From Lingula anatina (Eukaryota; Brachiopoda; Lingulata; Lingulida; Lingulidae), in the NCBI RefSeq assembly GCF_001039355.2, contig NW_019775380.1:245637-309636 (forward strand): a stretch of 64,000 bases of DNA. The letters run 5' to 3'. The position numbers were made by a program, and so were the translations under genes. The stretch's first letter is position 1. Each line of letters begins with the position of its first letter. Positions 1 through 16,600 of the stretch are shown one piece after another. The notes under the pieces are model-generated. The model was not told the DNA's origin. It was given only the letters and a program-made list of their open reading frames with translations, and ran no database searches.

Positions 1-370
1 TCGTTGTCACCGTGAGTATTCATACAAGCAAATATACTTGTCCTGTATGAGATGCTAGCGTCAGAGCATGTTCTGGAGGCACACATTAGAATATATGCGG
101 TGCACTTTTCTAGTCGATTATGGCGTCGAAGACCATGTTAATTGTGATTGTGAACATAGGTATTATTCAAGTAGCTACTTGCAAGATAACCACGAGATTT
201 TAAGGCATAAAGAAATAGCGTTAACTTACTTTTTAAGTGCTGATAGTGCCCTACTCATATTAGGACAAAGCTTCTATGTACCATTCATGCATCAGCTCCA
301 AAAAAATGACAATTGCTTGCTAGAGATCGAGGGAGATGCCCTCGAACTACTCTCCCCTCCCCTCCGACGA

Positions 371-373
<3 letters not shown>

Positions 374-409
<36 letters not shown>
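374..409. repeat. (CA)n microsatellite
   Basis: About 18 CA units in the left intergenic region. The open frame reading through it (Thr-His repeats) is not a gene. Confidence 0.95.
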
Positions 410-414
<5 letters not shown>

Positions 415-1465
415 TCGTTTTTTATGAATCTTTTTTTAAGTGCTTGAAAAGTAATGCCTCGTTTTTTTTTTCTTTAGAAAGTGTAAAATGGGATGCAATA
501 TTTCGTGCAAGTCAGCAACCATAAATATGAAAATTCACCACCGACACATTGTGTAGATCATAAAATTGGCAAACTTTGACTCGTGGAGGTTATGTCAACA
601 CTTTATGCTCCATTTGTAACAAATATATATTCGAGTTCCTTTTGTAGCTTTGAAGCTTAGCCTGTTGACTTTCCAGAGCTGTGCTTTACAAATGTACCTA
701 ATGCTGCCCTTTTTCTGCAAGCTATATATGACACATGTACAACCTACACCTTACAAACTTACCATACTTTTAAATACAACTTTAGACCTAGTGCTCAAGC
801 CACACTTTAGACTCTTCTTAAAACAGATACACTGTATTTCACCTTATATGTTTCAGAACTTCTTTCACAACTTTTGCCAGCATAACATGTCATTGTAAGG
901 TAGGATTGTTGGGAACTAAATTTTGGTCTTTGGTGTGATTGATATTTGTCTAGAATGTATGCTTGCAGCATGCATGTTTGTTTGATCTGCCAAAGTTAGC
1001 ATGAAGTGAACAAGTACTTAGTAAAAGGAAAATATGGCAGAATTGACCTGTTTTTGAATTCACATTTTCGATTGTCTTTGCATAGTTGACTTTTCTTTTG
1101 CAGCCTTTTGAAGTAGTCTTTGGTCCATATACTGGTTTATAGCCTCTGCTTCATGAGCAGTCAGTGTGGTTTATTCCATAGAAAGGAAATTGTTGTTGTG
1201 TCAGTTAATTTTAAGACATAAATGTCTAATTCAGTAATGACAGTCTGACTGAATACATGATCTATTTCGCACTAATAATGGCAATACAAATTAACTAGAA
1301 CTACATCTTTATATCAGTGCCTAATGAGCTAAGTTAGCTCTGTGGTAGCTTGAGGCACTATACACAAAGAAGGTGAATATAAGTGGAAGGACTTGAACAA
1401 GTATGGATACTTATAGGTGCATGGAATAGGTTGTCATCTTGTTTGTCATAGTTTTCAGTAACACC

Positions 1466-1466
1466 T

Positions 1467-1505
<39 letters not shown>

Positions 1506-1509
1506 TTAT
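1466..1509. repeat. (TTTA)n microsatellite
   Basis: About 11 TTTA units. The same motif recurs in DNAI4 introns. Confidence 0.95.
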
Positions 1510-2189
1510 TTTGTATGGCATATAGATCTATATGACTGAGTTTATATATACACCACTTTTTGTTAAGACTTAAAATCTTTGTGATGACTGCTTCAAAAAA
1601 AGGGGGGGTTTCTGCAGGTGTCGGGTATAAAGTAAGTCTAACTTGTTTTTAAATCAAGTCTGTTTGCTGTATTGTCGGATAGGTGTATATTAGGTTTTGC
1701 ATGTTAAATTGCAAAGTTATATATATTATTCTTTATATATATGTATACATATATTTCAGTGGAGAAAAATTTTTTGTCTGCTCTTGTGATCAGTCACAGG
1801 GAATCACCATGGGGTTGCCAGGTGGTGGGTGTCCAAGTGAGCTCAATAGTCTTTGAACTGTCATTCCTCGCCTACATTTACTCTTCATCAGTCCCATAGG
1901 GGTTTGCAAGTGTAGGGGTTTGAATATAGAGAAAAATGCAGAAAAATAACTGTTCAAATGTTATTTTCTGGAAATATTAAGTGCTTTTTTTTCAAGTTAT
2001 GCTATTTGAAACTATTTGGTGGCATTTGGTCAGGTTTTATTGCACAAAATTTGGCATTATATGCATCTTTTAAACACTCACAAAATTTCTGCAACCATTG
2101 ACCATCCCAAAGTAACAGTCTAGTCAATCTTAAATGTGAATCAAGCAAGATAGCATAAAACCAGACTTTTGGCACAGCATGATGTAATG

Positions 2190-2395
2190 TAAGACTAGAA
2201 ACAATGTGAGAATCCATGTCAGGTGAGGTTAAATTTTTAGCGATAACGGTGAGATCATGTTCCAGGAATGTCGTCTTTGAAAGCATTACGAATGTGATGA
2301 GCAAAACAGGTTCTGTTGTATAATAGACCATGATTTGACAGAACTTTAGAGAAAACCATTGGAAAATATGTGTGCAAATTCTGTCAGCTTTTATT
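2190..2395. repeat. Dispersed repeat shared with 52830-53078
   Basis: The ordered blocks GACTAGAAAC, AGGTTAAATTTTTAGC, CGGTGAGATCATG and TTTGACAGAACTTTAG match those in the MIER1 intron copy. The minus-strand open frame crossing this stretch is therefore unlikely to be a gene. Confidence 0.5.
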
Positions 2396-2445
2396 TGTGG
2401 CCATGTGTCCGTTATTGATTTCACCTTTAAATGCCCTGAACATCA

Positions 2446-2466
2446 TGTGTGTGTGTGTGTGTGTGT
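2446..2466. repeat. (GT)n microsatellite
   Basis: About 10 GT units, just right of the dispersed repeat at 2190-2395. Confidence 0.9.
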
Positions 2467-2866
2467 TTAAGTGTATGTGTGTGGTTCTATAAAGTGATGA
2501 TTTAATTCCTTTTCCATCATTGGTTGGGAAATACCTCTTCATACTGAGAAGAGCTTGCCAAGTCACCTTTACGTCTGTAACAGGTGTTGTTGGGAAAGAG
2601 TTATATATACAGTACAGCATTCAAGTCCTTTAAAAGGAAAGTTGGTTATTTGAATGTACATTTTACCAACCAAAGTTTATTTTATTCTACTTGGTGATAT
2701 GCTACTGCTTCTGTAAACTAGGAGTTTCTTAAAATTCATGTCATATCATATATATGATGTCATATCATATAAAAGTAACATAATTTTTAGATCATTAATG
2801 TCACTAATACGGTTTAAAAGGGCTAAATATATGTGAATCCTTGCAGTGCTGTACATAGCTTTGGTC

Positions 2867-2939
<73 letters not shown>
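2867..2939. repeat. (TTA)n microsatellite
   Basis: About 24 perfect TTA units, the longest trinucleotide tract in the window. It may be the tail of an old LINE, as the LINE in the MIER1 intron ends in the same motif, but no LINE body was recognised beside it. Confidence 0.95.
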
Positions 2940-3565
2940 CATTTATGTAGTGAATATTAGGGCTTGCATAGTCCTTAATATATTTGAACTAATTGCCATT
3001 GTTGTACATGTTTCAGTTATGTCAAGTCATACCAATGCTTTTAATGAAGTCCACATACCATATCTCAAAGTTTTTTCACATTGTTGGGTTACTACTAAAA
3101 AAATGCTTTGCATGATGTCAACTTCTGATCACATGAGAACAATTTGGTGCAGAAGGGATAATGTTATTGACTTTACTGAAGCTAATAGTAACTGATCTGT
3201 AGACATGGGCATTGTTCCCCAATTTCTTGTAAGAGATAAAGTGCTGTAAAACGTTATAGCAGTCAAGTTTCTTTTCTGAAATAAATTCTGTCATTGGTAT
3301 TGTTTTATCATTAAAAGGATGGCATTGAATTGTGATGGGATAATCGTAACATAATGACTTATTTATGTTTTGAATGTGAGATTTTGTCCTGAAGCAGGAT
3401 GTTGTTTCTCTTTCTTTAAAAGAAAGGTAGAGATTTCAGATTTTATTGTCTTGATGATCCATTGCTTTTGAATTGGGTAAGCCATATTTAGTAGGCAAGT
3501 GGGTCAGCCATATTTATTCGGCAGATTAGTTAGTCCGTGGATCATCTGTTCTGAATGCAGTCTAT

Positions 3566-3792
3566 GGTTGCTTTCCCAGAGATTTAGATCGATCTAAAGA
3601 TTAAGTTTTAGGTCGACCTAACTCCCTGGGGGTTCAGGCTAAATTGCAGTCAGCCGAGCGGACACCATAGTTAATTACCCCCTTACAGCTTTTAGTAGGC
3701 GGGACAGACGCTTAAGCTGGCCAAGCTGACAGTAATCTACTGAGACTCCCCACAGGGATAGATCGATCTAAAACTTTATGGAAATGGGGTGT
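3566..3792. mobile_element. GATCGATC-type MITE, copy 1
   Basis: A diverged inverted-repeat element. Its left end has TTTCCCAGAGATTTAGATCG and its right end, in reverse complement, has TTTCCATAAAGTTTTAGATC. The core shares ACCTAACTCCCTGGGGGTTC and TTACCCCCTTACAGCTTTTA with copies at 40842 and 45009. The precise ends and target duplication are not clear in this copy. Confidence 0.65.
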
Positions 3793-3837
3793 AATATATC
3801 AGACTACTAGTAATCTTTGATGTGCAGTGTTCCTTAA

Positions 3838-7298
<3,461 letters not shown>

Positions 7299-8220
7299 AT
7301 ATGGATGTGTGAGGCCAATCATATGGCCAGCGCCAATTTATCACGCTGGAGGGCAACCTCAGGAAGTCCCAACTTTAGGCAGTCAAGCATTTGTCTCAGG
7401 ACAGTCTGAGAATAGCAGTGACACTGAAGCTGGTGAATAGAAGCAATACATTTGAACCATCTGCTGATTGACATCAAAGCTTTTATTTTTCAAACATGAC
7501 ACTTCCACCAACTCCTCTTTGGTGTTAGTTGCATAGTGGCTTTTTGTGCTTATTTGTCAATATTTATCTCAGTGAATTGCTTTGCGAAAACAAACAGAAA
7601 TGCATTACAGAGCATTTTGCCACCAAATAAAAAAACAGTAATGTTCGCATGTGGGACAGAGGTTTAAGTACTTATTATCTGATAACCTATTGCTTGCTGA
7701 CACTGTTAAGTTCTCATTTCTATTTGGATGTCCAGGATGTCCAAAACGGTTGGTTTGTGAAATGAACACCACATTTATAACTGAGAGGAATGTGTGTGAA
7801 GTGTCCCTTTTCCCCGTAAAGGGATTTTGTCACTTGGCAGTAAAATAACTGTTAACCATCTCTACATTTTAAGAAGCTCAAAAGGCCATTGTGTCTTATG
7901 CTTTGAGGTGACATTTTATCAGCATTACTGTTGCCTTTACTTGGGTGCCAATCCATACAAAACCCTCCAAACGTTGTTAGTCTCATGACTGTGTAAGATG
8001 GTTATTGATTTAATATTGACTATTGTATGCTTCGTGAACATGGTGGAAGGGAATGCAGTATAAAAATGTAAACAGGACAAATTTTCTGCTGCTTGATCAT
8101 GCCCTGATTTGTGACCATATTATTGAAATAAGGCTTTTGTCTTAATGTATATGGAAGTATGTAACATCTGTATTAATCACTTATAATCATTAACACATTA
8201 ACAAATGTTTATAATAAATT
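7299..8220 (+). other. Probable PCMTD 3' UTR with poly(A) signals
   Basis: AT-rich sequence with no convincing coding frame follows the PCMTD stop. AATAAA hexamers at 7626-7631 and 8213-8218 are candidate poly(A) signals. The convergent MYT1-family 3' UTR probably ends near 8.85 kb, so the two transcripts face each other across roughly 0.6 kb in which I see nothing else except T-rich runs near 8311-8331. Confidence 0.5.
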
Positions 8221-8868
8221 AACCAATCCAAACTGTGCATAGTGGAGACATTGGACTGGCATGATTTTGATCATTTCATCATTTCATTTAAAGAGTTTAT
8301 TATACAGATCTTTTTTTTTTCTTTTTTTTTTTGAATAGATGCCTGTCATGATTTTTCAGTATAAACTTGGTTTGGATGTAGGCTGGTTAGTAGGCTTTTA
8401 TGTCTGGAGAAACGTGAAAACTTTTCTTTAGTTTGAACACTGCAGACCATGTAAGTTGCAACCTGTTGTATTATTTTTTGAAAATTTGATTTGAAAAAAA
8501 AAAATGTTATGTTAAAACTTAATATTTGTGTTATTATTAAATATCACTTTAAGTATATAAATTTATTATATTGCTTAGTGTTCTATTTACTTTTGGAAAG
8601 CTATGCATGTTAATGCATGTTTGGTTTAGTCAATTGTAACAAATTATGCCTTGATATTTGAGAATAAATACAAACGAAAGTTGAAGTTCTGAACTTGTCA
8701 GTTTGGGAACATAACTTAAAATTGTCAAGGTAAATGTTGTCCAAGCAATCCAAGATGCTAGGAATGATACAATATACTGGCAAATGCACGAAAACATCGA
8801 CTCTTGATTCAAAACACACATGCACACAAACACATGTATGAAAAGTGAAAACTTTTAAAATAGTCACA

Positions 8869-10693
8869 TTTATTATATTTCAGACATGGAACAGTCACTG
8901 ACCAACATTACAATACCAAAATTGCAGAAAATAACTATGATGCCTTTGTCTTGATTAACCACAGACAAACAATTTTCAGAAAAAATCTGCTTAAATTTGG
9001 AAAAAGCAATATAATCTACTGTCCTAATAGCCAAACCATGCATGTGATGAACAGAATGTGAATATGGCAAATGATACAAACTACATGAAGACTTTCCATG
9101 ATGGGAAGATCATATGTCCTAACATACACAAATGTCTAAATCCCTTGTCCTTTGAATTCTATAGTACCAGACTGAAGTTTTAAGAACTTATAAACTGACA
9201 TACAGGCGGAAAGGGGCAGAAAAATATTTATATTTTAATATAAGCAAGTAGAATATCTAGGAATTCTCCAATTGTTGAAGTAAAAACCAATGCTAAATAT
9301 TCACAATTTTTCTTGGATCTAGCAAAAAAAAATCTCAATAATGACAAAAACCATATATTATGGTAGTGTCTCCCATCAAGTAGATATTTAATATATTTAT
9401 CAAAACATCTCTCACATAACATATATGCAAAATGTAATATAAAACACTTACAATTGAGATTTAAGCACCTTTGAAATCAGTGGAAGCAAATATCAACCAG
9501 AGACCGACTTACAATTATATTCTACTAGCTGCAATCAATCCTCTCCCTGGCAAAAACTTCATCTAGAACCAACTTTGTAAGGCCTATTTGGGGTTATGTT
9601 TAGATTGCTTATGTTAAGATTGCCTGTGTGCTCCATTATCATAAAAGCCAACAAACTGTTCCCAAAATTTAAATGTAAAAACCATTCAATATTTAACATA
9701 TTTGGTATATTTCCCCCCTAGTAATACACCTTCCTCTTCAATCCTTTCACATAAATTCCTTGAAGATAATATACCTGGGTTTCATAATATTTTGTGCTGC
9801 TATAATAAGCATACTGAATAATAACAACAGATGATCTGAATATTTTTGTCTAGGTAAGGCCACAAATGATTTATGCCTCAATGATGACAGACATTTGTTC
9901 CTGCAACAAATTTATGCAAAATGTCAGTTTAAAATCTTCTCGTCAAATCTATCCACCTTTCAGTATGTTATATCTACCTTGTATATAATAATGCTTGGAT
10001 AAGTCCTAGGTAAAAAAAAACAGTGATTTCAATCAGAATTATATTATAATGTCACATATGTTTGAGTTCTTAACTACTGTTATTTAAAATTCTCCTCTCT
10101 TTGAACAGTCCATCTCTTCTTGTATTAGACCTTAATTGACAAATAAATAATTGCACAATAAATTAATCAAGTTTTCAGCCCTGATGAAAATTACATCATT
10201 TAATCCTATACTTCTAACAATGCAGTTAGTGCTCTAGTATCGCAATATGTGCACCAGTCCAAATTCATTACAAACATTAAAAAGACCCTGAAACAAACAT
10301 TTACAATCTAACATGAAAACATAATACTAGGCAAGTTTACATAATGTGCATCAATTGAACAACTAATATTACATTATTACAACCGAAATACCAAATTAGT
10401 AATTTACAATAAAAGAAAATTGTAAGGATTGTTCATTTGGTGGAAACAGCAATGGTTTGAATACAAAAAGAAAAGATTGCACTGTTTCCCATCCCGGACT
10501 TCAGAATTTTAAAAAGCATTACAGAAAAGACAGAGAGAAAAAATGCCTGAGCTGAATCTCTTAAAATCATTAAACTGTTAACAACATGTATCAACATGTT
10601 CAAAACATTAAGTTAATTTTTCTGAATGATATATAAGAGAGAAATGTCATTAACAACTTATAAATAGCACAATAACAATCTGTATGAAATCCT
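8869..10693 (-). other. Probable 3' UTR of the MYT1-family gene
   Basis: About 1.8 kb downstream of the stop at 10694-10696 is AT-rich and noncoding. On the minus strand an AATAAA lies at 8869-8874 (TTTATT on the plus strand) and is the best candidate poly(A) signal. Long 3' UTRs are usual for this family. The exact end is inference. Confidence 0.4.
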
Positions 10694-13600
10694 CTACAAT
10701 CCTTTGAGATTCCTTAAGGCAAGCGTAACAGAATTGTAGAGTGGCCTTTGTTCAGATGTGTAATTCTCTAAACATAAACTCCTAATCTGTGTCAGGTAGA
10801 GTTCAAAATTCTCTTCACTAATTGGCTTTGACAAATTAGGGAGCCTAATATGTTTCAAGCAATCAATCAGTCCTTTCTTGGTCTTCTCCAAGCGTATTTC
10901 CAGCGCTTGTTGTTCCTTTTCCAATTGTTTGTTGTCTTTGATATATTCCTTGTGCTTGTTGTCCAACCCTGCAATTTCTGCTCTCAATTTGATCATTTTA
11001 TTCTCAACCACAGAGTTTGATTTCTCAATAGCAAGTATCTCTTTCTCAAGCTTTTTTAACTCTTCATCATTTGCCAGATCTGAAAAAAATTTCAAAGTGA
11101 GTTTTGTCATATTTGCACAGCTTATCACTGATGTACCATTAAACCAATAACATAAAATATTAATCTCATGTGCTGTAGTCAAAATAATTCAACTTCATTC
11201 AATTTTTAAGTGTCAAGGTAATATTTCATGGTAATATTTCAATGGCACTTGTTAACACCAAATTTTGAAGGCAACTAAAATGATTTTTTATCACAAATAC
11301 TAATTTTTCACTAAAAAACTGGCAAATCTATACATCAAATTACAAACTCATTTTGCCTTTGTCTTAGTGTCTGCACATATAAACCCATCAGCAAACTCTT
11401 TAACACATGTAAGTACAAATGCAAGTGCAAATTTACCTTCCCCAGCCTCTGCCTTGCTCTGTATGGTGTTCATCTCTTCCACTGTAAGTTTGGCTTTCTT
11501 CATCACTTGCGTGGCTCTAGGACAGCCAGACAGACTGCGGTGAGAGGAGAATGTACCATTGGAATGACCTGAACCATCACATCCTGGGGTTGGACATCTG
11601 GAATAACAAAGGAAAGGACTGGACTTGCACTTTCAGTCAGCTTGTCATGATAACATTTTCATCTAACAACAGTTTTCTTGGCTTACAGTTGTATGAAAGA
11701 TTTCCACCAAGTGCTACGAAAATGCATTGTACTTGTCATTTTGTTATTGATTAGTTGGAAAATAAGAAGCAAGAAATTTGTAATACAGGCTTAAGTATTA
11801 GTTTTGATAGAGCGACCATAACAAATAAATCATGACTAATTTACTTATGGCTTTAGCAAAATGGCTTTTTCTTGCATTTTTTAAAAATTGATTTCAATAC
11901 AAGAATGTTGAAAAAGTTCAACCAAACTGTCCTCCCATTTTTCTTACGCTAGTGTGCAAATCATCATGAAATGGCAATGGAACTCTACTTACATAGGCAT
12001 ATCTATGCGACAAGCTGGGGGTCTATTAAGGATGGTTGATGGTACTCTTTCTTCTGTTTTCACTTCATGTCCATTGAGCTCAGTAATAGGCAACAGGGAC
12101 CTGACAGGCTTCTGCTGCTTGTTCGCTATTGGGCAACCTGATGCACTGAAACCAACAAGATCTTAAAATTAAGCCATCAATTTAGTACTGTCCTGGCATT
12201 CCTTCATCAAAGTGTAGGTTTGACTGTGAAGATTATGTATGCATTTATTGACAGGATCAATTTAATTTCATTTTACCATTGAGTAGGTTTCAGTATAGGT
12301 TTTGAAGGATTTTGTAGATATGAAGGTATATTTACTCTCTGTGTATGCAGCCCCAGTAAAATAAAACATTCTTTTGTCTTTTAAAGAAAAAGGACAATAT
12401 GCAATTATCTTGTTAAGCAAATTGATGAGAAACGTAAAGAGAGAGAAAGAGTCTCTTATATTCTGGATCAGACCTGAATTCAGGTAACTAAACCCTGAAA
12501 TCAAGATGCAGCAATTTAAAACATCTATTACATATTCTTGGAGATTATCACAACAGGTATAAAAGCAACTGAAATGAAAATTCAACATCCATACAATATT
12601 GACACCAACGTCATCAAACATTGAAATACTTGAATGCAACAACATTGAGCAATCCATGATTTAAAAGAAAAGTGTATGGAATAGAGTGACATGTTCAACC
12701 CAAGAGGAGCAAGAGGAGAGGGGAAAATGTGAAGACTACAGGTAGAAACACAAGATTAATTGAAGGGATAATCAATTGATAGCATATTCAGACAAATGAA
12801 GATGTACCAAAATAGCTGAACTGACTCAAACAAAAAATATTGAAAGTATACATATTATAAGCTGAACAAAAATTTCCCATGCATGCCAAAGCATATAAAA
12901 AAGAAAAGCATTTCCCTCTTCCACGTTTACAAATAAAAACACAATGGGGCAGGGAGTCCTACTCATATAAAACATGGTACAAATTGCAAATTTGCAGATG
13001 TAAACAACTGAACACATCCACAATGAAAGTCAGAGCGCTACAGTCCGCAGCCAGCATGCGACAACATCCATTTTATTGTTCACAGTTACTACCTTCGATG
13101 TGATAAATATTTCCCCGTCACATGACCTGTGCCATCACATCCCGGAACAGGACATCTAGAATGCAAACAATGTTAGTAGCAGCAGCATGTGGCTAATGTG
13201 TAAGTCCACTGACCATATCACTTACATGACATATAAAATGAGAAGAATCTTGTTAGCATAGGCATTGGTTAGATAAAAGATTAACATGTATTGCTGTTGT
13301 TGTTTGTAGTTTTAGTATAAATGTGGATACGTGTGAATGATGTGTCTGACAAGATTATCAAATTAATGCTGAAAACCCATATACCTTACATAATGAATTT
13401 CAAGTCTATTTCGATTTTACCCTTCATTAACCTGCTAACCAACTATCTACCTTTACCAACCAACCATTAGAGCAATCCTTTGAAAAGGCTACAATGCATC
13501 ATAACTGGCATATGACATACATTCCTGCTAGCACTAAATTTTAATGCTAGCTTTAACCAAGGCAAGTTGAATCAAAACAATGAATCTTTCTTTCATACAT

Positions 13601-16600
13601 ATATGCCAAAGTGTTTGTCATTATGAAAATGTTTGCCATTTGCATAAAATCTCTAATGTAGATTTTCTTTATAAAAAAAAAGAATGCATATGTAGCCTTG
13701 CACCATCTAAAGCATACCTGTACCACACAATACAGAAATTCTGAAAGATTCCTTGGTACAACACTTGTATCTTTCAGATTTCAAAGAGGAAGATTAAAAA
13801 GTATACATCAACATAAAAAACATATATGCAAACACATCCCATGAAATCCACTGTCACAACATCAACTGTATATGTAAGAAAGATAAGTACCTCCTTCAAA
13901 CATGCTCTACACTTAACTTGTAGGTAAAGCTTGTCATACTAGCAAATATATATATCTGGGCATTATTTACAGCAACCTATATCTAGTATCTTCTGATTAA
14001 CTTCATAAGAACCTTTATAGTGAATTTTTGTCTAATTTTAGTGCAGTAAATCCTGTAATAAGTTATCTTTAATTTTGATTTTCTTTGTTCCATCTTAATA
14101 CCTGTTCATTATCAAATATCTGTCCTGATATAAAATGTTCAATCATCCATAGATCTATTTTTCCAAATATAAAAAAAACATGCCACAAGAGGAACAAATT
14201 AAAAAAAGTGAAAACATAAAAACTACATCCAAAAGTTGACTAACAATATGCAGTCAACATGGGCCAAAACTGTCCAAGCAGTATCTTTAGTTTCCACGAA
14301 AAAATAATAAGCAGAAGACCACATACTAGCAAAATTGAAATAACCATGCTGCCACCTGGTGGGCAAACTAACTGCCCACCTATCTGCCACCTAGAGGACA
14401 ACAGCAATGTTACCTAAGAGGCTCAGGAGGCTCAAGCTCTTTGCGTAGAGCTTTGTTTTTATGAGCACGAGGACACCCAGATAAGCTGCGATGGGATGCA
14501 TAATTTCCTGTCACATGGCCAGTGCCATCACATCCCGGGGTAGGACATCTTTAAAGTGAAATTTGGTGATTAACAAATATCAATCATTTGTGCCACATAA
14601 GAAGCTCATTTGATTACAAGGATGTTCCACAATTCAAACTTAACAATCAACTGAAGGTGCAAAACTGAATATGCCTTTTAGTGTAAATAATAACAATGCA
14701 AAAACCATCTTCAATCAATAGTGGAAAAAAATGACAAAAAAAAAAGAAAAAAAAAGAAGAAGAAAAAAAAAAAAAAACACCCGAATCCACAAAACCCAGT
14801 TTATCAACTTACTTCTGTTCAATGTGGTTTGCCTGCACTGTAGCTCTATCAGCCATTGGACACCCAGACAAACTCCTGTGTGAAGCATAATTTCCAGATA
14901 TGTGTCCAGACCCGTCACACCCTGGCGTAGGGCAGATCAGCAACTCTCTCCCATCACGGCCACGAGGTGATGGATACATGCTGTTCTGTAAGTCATCATT
15001 TTGGAATGGACTTCTAAAAAAATAGATATTAAATTAAATTAGATTCTTGTTTATACCCTACTCCTGACACACCAATTTTCTGAGAATCCACAAAAGTAAG
15101 CCACAAAAAACTCAATACTTAAGATTAAACACGAACTGCTAATACAAATGTATAGAGAAGTGCCTAAATTATCTCAACCACAGCACAGAGGAAAAATTGG
15201 TTATCACTGAAACCAGAGATGCATCTACAAAATAATGTTTAATATTTATTTTATATGTTAGGTCTGTTCTCAATGGTTGAACAAATGAAAAATACATACC
15301 CTTCTCTTTCAGATTCTTGGTATTCAGGAGATTCAGGAGGCAATTCTTGAATTTCAGGGCTCTGAGATCTTGAACAAGCATCTTCATCTGTTTTACATTT
15401 TATGGAAAAGTCCATAGGCTCCTCTTGGGATACTGTTGCGCAAGGTGTTGTGGGAGATAACTGCTTTTCCTTTTCTTCGAGACTTGCCTTCTTCACACTA
15501 AGATCCAATGTATCATTGCTACTATTACTGCTTATGCTCAGGGTTCTTTTGGAGAGATTGAGAGGTGCTGCACCCTGGTGTGCAGAGGGGATAGCTGGAG
15601 TATCATATCGATACTGTGGTTTATATCCAGGTCGCTTACTGAGAATGTTTGGCCTGTCTGAGCTGTTTTCTTTGGGTTTTGGAGCTATGGGCTTACATGA
15701 TACCTTTGCCTGGTAGGTCTGGAAGTCCATGATCGGGTTGGCATATTTTTCCAGTTCTTTAGAAAGGTTGGCCCGTGGAGTGGCTGAAGAAACATAACCT
15801 GGATAGCTAATGCTGCCCTCTGGTGGCAAGTCTAGCTGCTTGGTCATGATCATGGGGCGCAACACGCGGTCAGATGCTGAAGAAAGGCCGTGTCAGAACA
15901 GCAAATTAGTTTTGATGGCAGCATCATGTATTGACCGTGACGATATATACACACCATTCACACATCCATGCAGCTACGTATGGTGCAATATATTACTGCA
16001 AATTAATATTTGCTAACAATGCAAACAAAATGAAAAGAAAAAACTTTAAATAGAAATTCACATTCAACTGATGGCTATTTTGATTTTCTTTGTTATAGTT
16101 ACTTCATGTACTCATTAACGTCTTAGTGCAAACAGCAAGAGAACATTAAATTATTACTATCTAATTCACAACTAGGCATGTTATGGCTGTAATTCCTACA
16201 TATAACTTGGCTGTTGTTGAAAATAAAAATCAGACTCATAAAACATAAGACTACAGAAATTCCCAAGAATATTGAATCCTAACTATCAATGCACCCAAAC
16301 AAAGTACAACGTCATGATAAAGAAATAATCCCACCATTCAATTTAGGAATTTTCACAAATCTACAATTCCTGACAGTTTTCTGTCTAAATTCTTATACTC
16401 ACAATTAAACAACATATAAAGAAGTATATGAAAAAAAAAGCAATAGAAATCTCAGCCACAACAGTCCCTTAACCAAAGTGTCCAAGAAACCAAAAGTTGG
16501 ACCTCCAGTAGTAGCAAGCTACACACCACAGTGCGAGGCTGTGACACGCACGAGCTCCTCATCTGTGCATGCGACAAGGACGGCCTTCTTGGGATCGTCA

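Noticed and set aside
1-12. Possible splice donor (CACC followed by GTGAGTAT) at the left edge that might end the PCMTD 5' UTR exon
   Set aside because: Only a few bases of upstream sequence are present, so it cannot be supported.
68-427. Open frame of 119 codons at the left edge
   Set aside because: It runs through the (CA)n tract and has no recognisable domain or splice context.
2002-2424. Minus-strand open frame of 140 codons
   Set aside because: No domain is recognised, and the stretch overlaps a dispersed repeat that recurs in a MIER1 intron.
8610-9422. Minus-strand open frames in the MYT1 3' region
   Set aside because: AT-rich, no domain, most lacking a true ATG; better explained as 3' UTR.
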